Source: WRAV01 sp050950205
GTDB taxonomy: Bacteria; Bacillota; Clostridia; Oscillospirales; Ruminococcaceae
DNA length: 64,000 nucleotides
Assembly (NCBI GenBank): GCA_050950205.1
Contig: JBMNHF010000002.1
Coordinates: 1-64,000, forward strand
Reading direction: 5' to 3'
In this document: positions 6,190-14,084 of the stretch, one piece after another
Position numbering within the stretch: position 1 is the stretch's first letter
Layout of the letters: the number at the start of each line of letters is the position of its first letter
Position numbers and translations under genes: made by a program
The notes under the pieces: model-generated
Told to the model about the DNA's origin: nothing
The model's database searches: none
What the model saw: only the letters and a program-made list of their open reading frames with translations

Positions 6190-8736
6190 ATGGTCCGCCT
6201 TCTGAGTTTTCTGCTCCCGGCGGCAATTTTGCTGCTGGTGTTTGCCCGGCTGGGAGTCTACCCCTTTGGCCCAAAATCTCTGTTGGTGGTAGACATGAAC
6301 AGCGAATACATTGACTACTATATGCAGCTGAACACAATTTTTCGGGAGAAAGGCAGCTTTTTGCGCTCCCAAGATATGGGGATGGGGCTAAATATGCTGG
6401 GCCTCATCGCTTTTTACACCGCAAGTCCCCTCAACATTTTGGTGCTCCTCTCTCCGGTGCACTACCTTACCGAGACGGTGCTGCTGATTACCTTGATCAA
6501 ATTTGGGCTTTGTGGCCTGTTTTTTTCCCTTTACACCACCTATACCTTTGGGAGAACCGATGGGGTGAATTTAGGAGCCAGCGTTGCTTATGCCATGATG
6601 GGCTATAATTTGGCCTACTCCTCCAACCTGATGTGGCTGGATGGCGCTGCCCTGTTGCCTTTGGTGTTGATGGGGGTGGAAAAAATCTTAAGGGAAGAAA
6701 AATATCTTTCCTATATCATCAGTTTGATATTTTTGTTTTGGTGCAGCTATTATATTGGCTACATGGCAGGAGTTTTTACCTTTTTATACTTTACCTTCCG
6801 GTTTTTTACCCAGCCATCCGCTTTTGCCCACTACGTCAAGAAATTGTGGCGTTTTTTGGGTGGGGCCGCTTTGGCGGCGGGATGCTGTGCCGTTTTGCTG
6901 CTCCCCGCCTTTCTCAACCTCCTCAACGGGCAAGAAAAGCTGATGACCTTTCCCAAACGCGTCTTTTCTTCCTTTTACCCTATCATCCGGCTGGCTTCTA
7001 AGCTGGTGCCCGGGGTTTACGATTCTCTAACCGACTCAGGGCTGCCTCACATCTTTATTACCACCGCAGCGGTGCTGCTGGCTCTCTTGTTCTTTCTCAA
7101 CAAAGAGATTCCTTTGCGGGAAAAGATGGTGTTTGCCTTATTTTCCGGTGTGATGATTCTCAGCCTTTCCTGGGAGGCTCTGGATCTTGCCTGGCACGCG
7201 TTTGAGGACCCCACCTGGTTTCCCGCTCGCTACTCCTTTGTCTTTTGCTTTTTGGTGCTTCATCTGGGGTTGCGGGGGCTTGCCCGCCCCCAAGGCCTTG
7301 TGCCCACCCGCATCTTGGTTGCCATGGGCATCTGGCTGCTGGTGCTCTTTGAAATTGCAGTGAGCAAGCTGAGCTTTGTGCAGACCAGACATATTCTGCT
7401 GGGGAGTTTTCTCACCCTCTGCTATGGGGGCGTTTTGCTGGCCATGAGAAGGAATCTGCCCCCAAGCAGCAGGCAGCTGCTTGTTTTGCTGGGGGTCTGC
7501 CTGCTTTGCGCCGAATGCTTTTACAGCGCCGATGCTCAGATTCAGGGGATAGAAGGGCAGTTTCATTACCGCACCCGTGCCGGATACTATGCCTATCGGG
7601 AGCGGTATCTGCCTGCCGTTGAGTGGTTAAAGGGGGAAAATCCGGGGGTATACCGCATGGAAGTGGTGGAGCTGCGCAACGCAAACGGCCCAATGGCGCT
7701 GGGCTATCCCGGCATTTCCCACTACTCTACCACCACCGACCAAAGGTTAAATACCCTGCTGCGGCGCTTGGGCTACAACACCGGAACCATCAACGAACTG
7801 AGATTTGCCAAAAACAATCCCTTTACCAACGGTTGGCTGGGGATACGGTACCTTCTCATCACCGAAAATCCCGGTTTTGGGTACGAATGGATGGATTCGG
7901 TGGGACAGGTGAATATTTACGAGAATCCCGCTGCCTTTCCCTTGGCTTTCTTTGCGGAGCACAAGGCTTTGGAGATGGATGCTCAGCAGCAGAATCCCTT
8001 TGACTTTCAAAACAAGCTGTCTGCTGCCTTAATCGGGGAGGAATCCATGCCACCCTTCCAGCCTTTGGAGGTGGTGGAGGAAAGCTTGGACAACTTTGCG
8101 TTCAGCGACAAATATTCCGGCATTTATTACTATTACCGGACGGTAAGCGGTGCGCCCGGTTCTTTAAGCTATACCCTTGCTAATCCCCAAGGGCTGGCCA
8201 GCTACGCCTTTTTCCCGGTTTACAACCGCCGCTTTTCCAAGGCTCAGGCCTATAGCGACGGCATTGCGTTGGGGCGGGAGCTTTCCTACCGCAACAACAC
8301 GGTGCTGTATCTGGGGGATGAGGAGTATCCCCAGGTGCGGCTGGAGGTGGAATCCGACCGGGTTTATTTGGATGACATGCTGTTCTACGGGCTGGATCTA
8401 AAGGCTGCCCAATATGTGGCAGACCTTGCCCAGCAACGGGCCATGACCTTTACCCGATTCCAGGATACCGCCATTGACGGCGAAATCACCGCCCCGCACG
8501 ATGGCATTTTAGCCACCACTTTGCCCTACGATACCGGCTGGACCGTGAAGATTGACGGCAAGAAAGCTCCCCTGCAGCGGTTGGCAGGAGTCTTTCTGTC
8601 GGTGGAACTTCCCGCCGGAACCCATAAGATTTCGATGCGGTACCGCCCCCCGGGATGGCTGCCGGGGTTGGCAGTTTCCGCTACCTGTGTGGCGGGGATG
8701 GTGCTGTGGCAGGTGGCAAAGAGACGAAAAGAGTAA
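6190..8736 (+). CDS. YfhO family multi-pass membrane protein
   Basis: Large membrane protein (848 residues from the ATG) of the YfhO family, GT-C-like proteins linked in Bacillus and Listeria to glycosylation of lipoteichoic acid or other wall polymers. A dozen or so transmembrane segments fill residues 1-470, including the family's early acidic loop (DMNSEYIDYY) and a GLNMLGLIAFYTASPLN segment. The last 350 residues form an extracytoplasmic region, ending in one more helix and a KRRKE tail. The start is uncertain: AAGGAGGG at 6148-6155 fits a rare CTG at 6163 better than the ATG at 6190, which has no nearby site. Confidence 0.85.
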   Translation: MVRLLSFLLPAAILLLVFARLGVYPFGPKSLLVVDMNSEYIDYYMQLNTIFREKGSFLRSQDMGMGLNMLGLIAFYTASPLNILVLLSPVHYLTETVLLITLIKFGLCGLFFSLYTTYTFGRTDGVNLGASVAYAMMGYNLAYSSNLMWLDGAALLPLVLMGVEKILREEKYLSYIISLIFLFWCSYYIGYMAGVFTFLYFTFRFFTQPSAFAHYVKKLWRFLGGAALAAGCCAVLLLPAFLNLLNGQEKLMTFPKRVFSSFYPIIRLASKLVPGVYDSLTDSGLPHIFITTAAVLLALLFFLNKEIPLREKMVFALFSGVMILSLSWEALDLAWHAFEDPTWFPARYSFVFCFLVLHLGLRGLARPQGLVPTRILVAMGIWLLVLFEIAVSKLSFVQTRHILLGSFLTLCYGGVLLAMRRNLPPSSRQLLVLLGVCLLCAECFYSADAQIQGIEGQFHYRTRAGYYAYRERYLPAVEWLKGENPGVYRMEVVELRNANGPMALGYPGISHYSTTTDQRLNTLLRRLGYNTGTINELRFAKNNPFTNGWLGIRYLLITENPGFGYEWMDSVGQVNIYENPAAFPLAFFAEHKALEMDAQQQNPFDFQNKLSAALIGEESMPPFQPLEVVEESLDNFAFSDKYSGIYYYYRTVSGAPGSLSYTLANPQGLASYAFFPVYNRRFSKAQAYSDGIALGRELSYRNNTVLYLGDEEYPQVRLEVESDRVYLDDMLFYGLDLKAAQYVADLAQQRAMTFTRFQDTAIDGEITAPHDGILATTLPYDTGWTVKIDGKKAPLQRLAGVFLSVELPAGTHKISMRYRPPGWLPGLAVSATCVAGMVLWQVAKRRKE

Positions 8737-8768
8737 CCAAGGCTTGAATGACTGTGTGAAAGGCATCG

Positions 8769-8806
8769 AAAAAGCACCGCGCCGGACAGAGAATCTGTCC
8801 GGCGCG
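8769..8806 (-). terminator. Terminator between convergent genes
   Basis: A perfect 12-bp stem (CGCGCCGGACAG with its complement) around AGAAT. On the minus strand it is followed by GTGCTTTTT, so it mainly serves the ATPase gene ending at 8868. It may also stop YfhO transcripts. Confidence 0.7.
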
Positions 8807-8867
8807 AGCCCATGTGCGTAGGGGGTATGTAAACCGGCTTGGGCCGGTGGGGGGCAACGGAATTTGC

Positions 8868-9959
8868 CTACTTTTTTAATTTTTCCAAAAGCTTTTGGGT
8901 GAGCGCATCCACCTTTTCAAAGTCGGTGGCGGCGATATAGAATTTTTCCAGCTGGTCATGAAGCTCCTTGGCTTCCCGCAGCAGAGCTTCGGCCTGATTT
9001 ACCATTTGAGCGGCAGCCTTGCGGTTAAAGGTGAGCCGCTTTTTATGCTCTTTGAGTTTGCTGGCTTCGGTAAAACGCTGGCAGTTGACGATGCGGTAGG
9101 GATCCACCACCAGAGAAAAGTCGTGGAAGCGGTTGGAAGTTAAAAATCCAATATTCAGAGCAGGAATAAACAGCTGCTCCAGCTTATCAAAGGGCCCCAG
9201 TGGGCAGTAGCAAGAAATGACGTCAAAGCCTGCCGCCAACGCCTTGGAACGAAGATAACAGAGTATCAGGCGGGAAACGGCGCCGTACTCGTCATTGATC
9301 AAAAAGAGGCGTTTTGCCAGCAGCTTGGCGGTGTCGGTGTACTGCGCCACTCCCTGATCGGTGACGGCGGTGAGGAAGCGGACACTTTCTTTTCCGGTGC
9401 CGGAGCACTTTTTGCCCAGCTCCCGCTCGGAAAGGCGACTGAGATAACCGTTGAGCTTATGAGTATCCACACAGCTTAAGGCAATGCGGTAGCTGTCCCC
9501 CATCAAAGAGGCGGCAGCCGACAAAAAGCGGCAACAGTATTCATGGCATTTGGAGGTGCGGTTGGAAAGATGAATGATTTCTTCCCGGTTTTGGTACAAA
9601 ACTGTTTCATCCCAGCAGGAGGAGAGATCCACCAGGGATTCCACTGCACCGGGATATTTTGGCTCCAGTGCGTGAGGAGGAGTGCCGTCGGCAATGGCGA
9701 ATTTTCTGGAGGGGATGATAAGGCCGTCCAGACTATTCACACTGGAGGAACAGTGAATGTACTCTATATCAGCAGAGCCGTCATCCAGTTCCTCAGCTAC
9801 CGCTTTAATCAAGGTGGATTTGCCGCTGCCGGGGCCGCCCTTGATTATGTAGGTGCGCATCCCCGCCTGCGGATCAGTCAATTGGTCATATCTTGAAACA
9901 AACCCCTGGGGCGTATTCGCTCCCAGAAGAAAACGCAATCTCTTTTCCTCGGGTTTCAT
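8868..9959 (-). CDS. P-loop ATPase of the PRK06851 type
   Basis: Uncharacterised nucleotide-binding protein, 363 residues from the ATG at 9959, which has AAGGAGG eight bases upstream. Walker A GGPGSGKST is near residues 41-49. Sequence around DGLIIPSRKFAIADGTPPHALEPKYPGA (about 80-105) resembles a conserved family that annotators call ATPase or PRK06851. The C-terminal 60 residues are a charged helical region (KLKEHKKRL, AEALLREAKELHDQLEKF), likely a coiled coil. It has its own terminator and stands between YfhO and the ABC-F gene. Function unknown. Confidence 0.7.
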   Translation of the reverse strand: MKPEEKRLRFLLGANTPQGFVSRYDQLTDPQAGMRTYIIKGGPGSGKSTLIKAVAEELDDGSADIEYIHCSSSVNSLDGLIIPSRKFAIADGTPPHALEPKYPGAVESLVDLSSCWDETVLYQNREEIIHLSNRTSKCHEYCCRFLSAAASLMGDSYRIALSCVDTHKLNGYLSRLSERELGKKCSGTGKESVRFLTAVTDQGVAQYTDTAKLLAKRLFLINDEYGAVSRLILCYLRSKALAAGFDVISCYCPLGPFDKLEQLFIPALNIGFLTSNRFHDFSLVVDPYRIVNCQRFTEASKLKEHKKRLTFNRKAAAQMVNQAEALLREAKELHDQLEKFYIAATDFEKVDALTQKLLEKLKK

Positions 9960-10143
9960 GCAATGGGCCTCCTTCTTCATTGTGAGGGGAAGGCCAGAGG
10001 CGTTCGAAACGCTCTCTGAGGACCCCGGATTCGGGGCATTGTTTCCCACCTATTGCATGGTATTCTAAAAGCACAAAAATGGTGAGGAAAAAGTAAAATC
10101 ACAGTCGAAAAGGCAGCTTTCCGCCCCTCTCCAGCATATGGGC

Positions 10144-10175
10144 AAAAGAGCCCTCCGGCAAGGAAGGCTCTTTTT
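10144..10175 (-). terminator. Terminator of the ABC-F gene
   Basis: AAAAGAGCC and TCC pair with GGA and GGCTCTTTT around a short loop. On the minus strand the stem ends in TTTT just downstream of the ABC-F stop. It is roughly symmetrical and could act both ways. Confidence 0.7.
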
Positions 10176-10219
10176 GCAGACAACTTTTCTCCAATCATTG
10201 GGAGAAGAAACATTTCTTC

Positions 10220-11788
10220 TTACCCTTCATCCGAGCAAGGGGAAGAAAGTTCCCGCAGGCTCTGCATGATTTGTGCATATTCCTGCTCCAGAACAGCCTT
10301 GCGGTCCACGGTGGCGGAGGAAAGCTCCCCCAGTATTTGGGTGGCCCTTACCTCCAACAGCAGCTTTTGGGCGCGGTGGGGCTTTTGTTCTGTGTGAAGC
10401 TGCTGGTATCTCTCCCGGGAGAGCACTTTGCCCTCCTCCATCCGCAGTTGGGTGGTGGCCACCTGCTCCACAAAATCCCATTGATGGGAGACAAATAAAA
10501 TGGTGCCGGGGTACTGGGTCAACACCCTGGCCACCGCTTTGAGAGAGGGCAGATCCAGATAGTTGGTAGGTTCGTCCAGCAAAAGGGCGTTGCAGCAGGA
10601 GGTGAGCAGCATGGCCAGAGACAGGCGCATCTTCTCCCCGCCGGAAAGAACCCCGGCCTTTTTATAAACATCATCCCCCCAAAAGAGCAGCCCTGCCAAG
10701 GTGGAACGAAGGTTGGACAGGTTCTGAACGCTTTCTCTCTCGGCGTTTTCCAGCACGGTTTTCTCCGGGTGGATGTGAGAAAAGTCCTGACGCAGCCAAC
10801 CAAGCTTTAGTTTGGGAGCGCAGGAAATTCCGGGATACCCTTCATAAATGAGCCGCAGCAGGGTGGTTTTTCCCGCTCCGTTTTTTCCGGTGAGGGCGAC
10901 CCGGGCTCCTCGCTCCACCGCAAAGGAGGCGTTGCGGAGCACCACCTTGTCCCCATAGGAAAAACTGACGTTGTGGCCGGTGATGACATGGCGGTTGCCC
11001 GGCGGGTCGGTAAGGGAAAAATCGATGCGTAAAGAAGGCGGCTCCTTTTTCAGCTCTACCGGTTTTAGCCGCTCCAGCCGGCGACGAAGCACTTTGGCCT
11101 CCCGCTCCAACTTCTTTTGCTTGGCTGCCTTTTTGTCCTTGCCCAGGCGCGCCTCCGAGTTCCCCATCCGGGAGGGGGTGCGATCTATCTTGGCGGCCTT
11201 TTGTTTTTTGATCTGCAAAGCCCTTTGTAACTGCGTCACTTCCTTGCGGTATTCCTGTGCTGCCAATGTTTGCTGGCGCTGCTGTGTTTCCAGCGCCACC
11301 TCATAATCGGTGTAGTTGCCGGTGTAGTGGGTAAGGCCTCCATCCTTGACCTGCACAATGCGGGTGCAAACGGCATCCAGCAAAGTTCGGTCATGGCTGA
11401 CCAGCAGCAGGGTTTGCGCTTTGCGCAATTTGTGCAATACCCACTCTTGCCCTTCCCTGTCCAAATTGGCGGTGGGTTCGTCGGCAAACAGCACCCCGTG
11501 AGCACCTGTGGTTTCCTTCACAATGGTTTGTTTGGCATTTTCTCCGCCGCTGCGGGAGGGGGTAATTTCTCCAAATTGCCGGATGTAGGCACAGGTGCAG
11601 TGAAGGGTTATGGTGCCCTCGTCGGGAGCAATTTCCCCCGAAAGAAGACCCAGTAACGTGGATTTACCGGCTCCGTTGGCTCCAACAATGCCGATTTTAT
11701 CTCCCTGGTAAACCTGAAAGGAGTCAAACTCCAAAATGGTGCGGTCTGCATAGCTCTTTTTGACTTGTGATGCCTGAATTAACAGCAT
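10220..11788 (-). CDS. ABC-F ATPase, antibiotic-resistance (ribosome protection) type
   Basis: Soluble twin-ATPase protein without membrane segments, 522 residues. It most resembles the Vga/Msr/Lsa group, which dislodges ribosome-bound antibiotics; I judge this from the opening (QVKKSYADRTILEFDSFQV), the length and the reduced first cassette. The first ATPase has Walker A GANGAGKST near residue 36, a weakened signature PSRSGGENAK and Walker B LFADEP. A long basic linker (about 170-260, KKQKAAKIDRTPSRMGNSEA) matches the interdomain ribosome-contacting region. The second ATPase has Walker A GKNGAGKTT near 315, signature LSGGEKMRL and Walker B LLLDEPTNYLD. I chose the ATG at 11788 with GGAGG just upstream. 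A structured leader upstream suggests induction by a drug-stalled ribosome. The drug class cannot be told from sequence. Confidence 0.88.
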   Translation of the reverse strand: MLLIQASQVKKSYADRTILEFDSFQVYQGDKIGIVGANGAGKSTLLGLLSGEIAPDEGTITLHCTCAYIRQFGEITPSRSGGENAKQTIVKETTGAHGVLFADEPTANLDREGQEWVLHKLRKAQTLLLVSHDRTLLDAVCTRIVQVKDGGLTHYTGNYTDYEVALETQQRQQTLAAQEYRKEVTQLQRALQIKKQKAAKIDRTPSRMGNSEARLGKDKKAAKQKKLEREAKVLRRRLERLKPVELKKEPPSLRIDFSLTDPPGNRHVITGHNVSFSYGDKVVLRNASFAVERGARVALTGKNGAGKTTLLRLIYEGYPGISCAPKLKLGWLRQDFSHIHPEKTVLENAERESVQNLSNLRSTLAGLLFWGDDVYKKAGVLSGGEKMRLSLAMLLTSCCNALLLDEPTNYLDLPSLKAVARVLTQYPGTILFVSHQWDFVEQVATTQLRMEEGKVLSRERYQQLHTEQKPHRAQKLLLEVRATQILGELSSATVDRKAVLEQEYAQIMQSLRELSSPCSDEG

Positions 11789-11826
11789 AAAAAAACCTCC
11801 AGTGAAACAGGCTGTTTCGTTGGAAG
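11789..11826 (-). terminator. Attenuator terminator overlapping the ABC-F ribosome binding site
   Basis: On the minus strand CTTCCA-AC-GAAACAG pairs with CTGTTTC-AC-TGGAGG and is followed at once by seven T, then the ATG. The same hairpin buries the GGAGG site. It can therefore act as an intrinsic terminator and as a translation block. Its 5' arm is also complementary to 11941-11955. Confidence 0.7.
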
Positions 11827-11940
11827 TCATTGCACCGCAAAGCGAGGATCTAAAAAAGGATTTTGGCCATCCTCAACCGGAACCATTCTCCACTCCCAAA
11901 TTAGGGCACAAAAAATGGTGGCACGCTGCTCTGCGCTGAT

Positions 11941-11984
11941 TCCAACACGAAACAGACCCTGTATGGGTCGGGATCTTTTGATCC
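11941..11984 (-). promoter_or_regulatory. Antiterminator arm and leader hairpins of the ABC-F gene
   Basis: The minus-strand segment CTGTTTCGTGTTGGA (11955-11941) is complementary, with a two-base bulge, to TCCAACGAAACAG (11824-11812), the 5' arm of the attenuator terminator. Next to it are two small perfect hairpins, GACCC-loop-GGGTC (11955-11969) and GGATC-AAAA-GATCC (11971-11984). The layout allows mutually exclusive folds. Folding was done by eye. Confidence 0.6.
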
Positions 11985-12000
11985 AATATTCGCGACAGAA

Positions 12001-12015
12001 TCAGGCAATGCGCAT
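12001..12015 (-). CDS. Leader peptide MRIA upstream of the ABC-F gene
   Basis: Four-codon ORF, ATG CGC ATT GCC TGA, five bases after a perfect GGAGG (12025-12021). An in-frame ATG at 12027 would give MEVAMRIA, resembling the reported Msr(A) leader peptide MTASMRLK in layout. However, the ribosome binding site overlaps that upstream codon, so the short form is more likely. Its place between promoter and attenuator suggests a ribosome-stalling sensor. Confidence 0.55.
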   Translation of the reverse strand: MRIA

Positions 12016-12054
12016 TGCTACCTCCATTAACGTGGGATGTTCCACTTTTTTTAA

Positions 12055-12083
12055 AGTGTACCCCAAATTGATTTTCTTGTCAA
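12055..12083 (-). promoter_or_regulatory. Promoter of the ABC-F transcript
   Basis: On the minus strand TTGACA (12083-12078), a 17-base spacer, then TACACT (12060-12055). It would give a leader of about 260 bases before the ABC-F start. Confidence 0.6.
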
Positions 12084-12130
12084 CCTCCACCTGTCAAAGG
12101 GATATCCGAGAAAAAATTCCCTTTTTTCCC

Positions 12131-12159
12131 TTGTGACAAAGGCCGGACTGCGCTATAAT
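12131..12159 (+). promoter_or_regulatory. Sigma-A promoter of the lipoprotein amidase gene
   Basis: TTGTGA (12131-12136), a 17-base spacer, then a perfect TATAAT (12154-12159), 35 bases before the start codon. Confidence 0.8.
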
Positions 12160-12193
12160 AAATGCTAATTCAGGAATAAAGGAGCCAATCCGC

Positions 12194-13528
12194 TTGAAAA
12201 CTCCTTTTTGTATTTTAACGTTGTTGCTTTGCTTGTTGCTGGCCTGTTGCGGGGTACCCGTTCAGCCTGCGGGACCCGCCTCCCCTTCCTTGGAGGAAGC
12301 GCCGGCATCCTCCCGGGCGCCGAGTCCACCATCTCAAAGCAAGGAAACTTCCCCGCCTTTGGAAGAGAAGGAAGGGGAAGCCCCGGAAGATCCTTGGGAG
12401 CCCTTACCGGAACAAGGGGATGCGCAGGATGCCTTTGAGGAAGCACTGGAGGAACTGATGTTTGGGCTGGAGGGTTATCAGGAACCGGAGGAGGTTATCC
12501 GGGCTTATCTGGAACTTCAGTACTTAGGATACGCCTTTTTGCAGCCGGTGGATTTGGGGCTGGTGTTGGATCTGGACCAGGAGCTGATGCAGAACCTGCA
12601 AATCTGGCAGAACCTGTTGATTCAGCGCCGCCGCCTGCTTTACGAAACCGATCTCTGCTATGTGGAGCGGGAGCGCTTTGATTTTGACCTGACCTTTATC
12701 GACCCGGAAGAACTGACGGATGGGCGGCTGGAGCATTGGAACGGCTACAATTTCGGGGATAGGGGAGAAGGAATAGAATACCACTTTGTGGTGACAGGCC
12801 AACCGGGAAAGGCCTACCCCCCCTTGTTGGCCCTCAACGCCCAGCATACGGTGCGGTTGATTCCCCAGGGAGAGAGCTGGAAGATAACCTTTCACTATTT
12901 TCCCGGGGCGGGCCGGAAGTTCTACAGCCACTATCTTGCGCAGCGGGATGACGACGAGGTAATGGAGGAGCTTATCCAAGAGCTGACACAGGGGGACCGC
13001 TACACCAATCAAGGCCCCAAAGACACTTCCATCCCTTACCGGGGCATCTTTGCTGCCCGTTATGCCCTGCAGTTTGCCGAAACACCCAACCCGGACTATT
13101 ACCATGTTGGGGACTGGTACGGCAACTGCATGAACTTTGTCTCCCAATGTGTGCTCCACGGCTTTGGGGAGGGCAAAATTCCCGACCCTACCCTGCGTCG
13201 CCTAATGACACGGGAGTGGTTTTCGGGTGGGGGAGGGGGAACCCTTGCTTGGGAAAACGTGGACCATTTTTGGGATTATGCCACAGGTGGCGGGCCTTTG
13301 CGCTGTCAGGTGCTTAGCGGAGCCGAGGGTCTGCGGGCGGGGGATGTTATTCAGACCCGCAGCAGTTACCTGCGTCAGGACGAAAACCCCCAAGACTTCA
13401 CCCACAGTCTCATTGTGGCAGAGCCCCATACCCTGACTTTGGCGCAGAACAGCCCCGCCAATCTGGTGTACTTTTCCGATTTGGTGGGGGTCCACAAGCG
13501 CTATCTCAGACCCTTGTATCTGGATTAA
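12194..13528 (+). CDS. Lipoprotein with C-terminal amidase-type domain
   Basis: Predicted surface lipoprotein of 444 residues. A hydrophobic signal ends in the lipobox LLLACC (Cys near residue 18-19). A proline/glutamate-rich linker (about 25-75) precedes a middle region of unknown fold. The C-terminal 170 residues resemble the putative amidase domain (Amidase_6): RGIFAARYAL, then NPDYYHVGDWYGNCMNFVSQCVLHGFG with the expected Cys, and a THSLIV segment with the expected His. The normal family motif is GDCTNFVSQ, here GNCMNFVSQ. The TTG start follows AAAGGAG nine bases upstream and a strong promoter. It probably acts on cell wall or peptide amide bonds outside the membrane; substrate unknown. 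Confidence 0.75.
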   Translation: MKTPFCILTLLLCLLLACCGVPVQPAGPASPSLEEAPASSRAPSPPSQSKETSPPLEEKEGEAPEDPWEPLPEQGDAQDAFEEALEELMFGLEGYQEPEEVIRAYLELQYLGYAFLQPVDLGLVLDLDQELMQNLQIWQNLLIQRRRLLYETDLCYVERERFDFDLTFIDPEELTDGRLEHWNGYNFGDRGEGIEYHFVVTGQPGKAYPPLLALNAQHTVRLIPQGESWKITFHYFPGAGRKFYSHYLAQRDDDEVMEELIQELTQGDRYTNQGPKDTSIPYRGIFAARYALQFAETPNPDYYHVGDWYGNCMNFVSQCVLHGFGEGKIPDPTLRRLMTREWFSGGGGGTLAWENVDHFWDYATGGGPLRCQVLSGAEGLRAGDVIQTRSSYLRQDENPQDFTHSLIVAEPHTLTLAQNSPANLVYFSDLVGVHKRYLRPLYLD

Positions 13529-13630
13529 ATCAAAGAGATTGCCCGGCGGTGCTGGATGATGCCGGCTCAGTGTTTTAACCACGCAAGGTGGATGATCTTA
13601 TTTAAACAGACGAGAAAGGAAGTCGACTCC

Positions 13631-14035
13631 ATGCTGAAAACGGGATGCATCAACCCGGAGATTATGAAGGTGCTGAGCGGGTGTGGCCATGGCGATCAAA
13701 TTCTGATTGCGGACGGCAATTATCCCCTGCAAACAAAAAGCGGGGATGCCCACAAGGTTTATCTAGGACTGCGCAAGGATCTGCCCGGGGTGACCGATGT
13801 ATTGCGCACCCTGTGTGAGCACATTGTGATCGAGGATGCGACGGTGATGGTTCCAGCGCGGGGACCGGAGCCGGAAATATTCTTAGAGTTTCGTACGGTC
13901 ACCGGTTTGGAACTGACGGAATGCAGCCGCTGGGAATTTTACGAAAAGGCCTGCGAACCGTCGGTGCGGCTGGCAATCGCCACCGGCGAGAGCCGCACCT
14001 TTGCCAATATCATCCTTACGGTGGGAGTGGCGTAG
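13631..14035 (+). CDS. RbsD/FucU family sugar mutarotase
   Basis: Cytoplasmic enzyme (134 residues) of the D-ribose pyranase/L-fucose mutarotase family, which speeds interconversion of sugar anomers. Family hallmarks are the N-terminal INPEIMKVLSGCGHGDQILIADGNYP with the conserved His and Asp, and the C-terminal TGESRTFANIILTVGV. I chose the ATG at 13631 with AAAGGAAG upstream; it is family length from there. It stands alone without a sugar transporter. FucU-type is more likely than RbsD-type given RTFANIIL, but the sugar is not certain. Confidence 0.85.
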   Translation: MLKTGCINPEIMKVLSGCGHGDQILIADGNYPLQTKSGDAHKVYLGLRKDLPGVTDVLRTLCEHIVIEDATVMVPARGPEPEIFLEFRTVTGLELTECSRWEFYEKACEPSVRLAIATGESRTFANIILTVGVA

Positions 14036-14040
14036 CAGCA

Positions 14041-14079
14041 AAAAAGATGGTGTAATCTTTCCGATTACACCATCTTTTT
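14041..14079. terminator. Bidirectional terminator
   Basis: AAAGATGGTGTAATC pairs perfectly with GATTACACCATCTTT around TTTCC, with A-runs and T-runs on both sides. It serves the mutarotase gene (plus) and the chemoreceptor gene (minus). Confidence 0.9.
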
Positions 14080-14084
14080 GCAGA

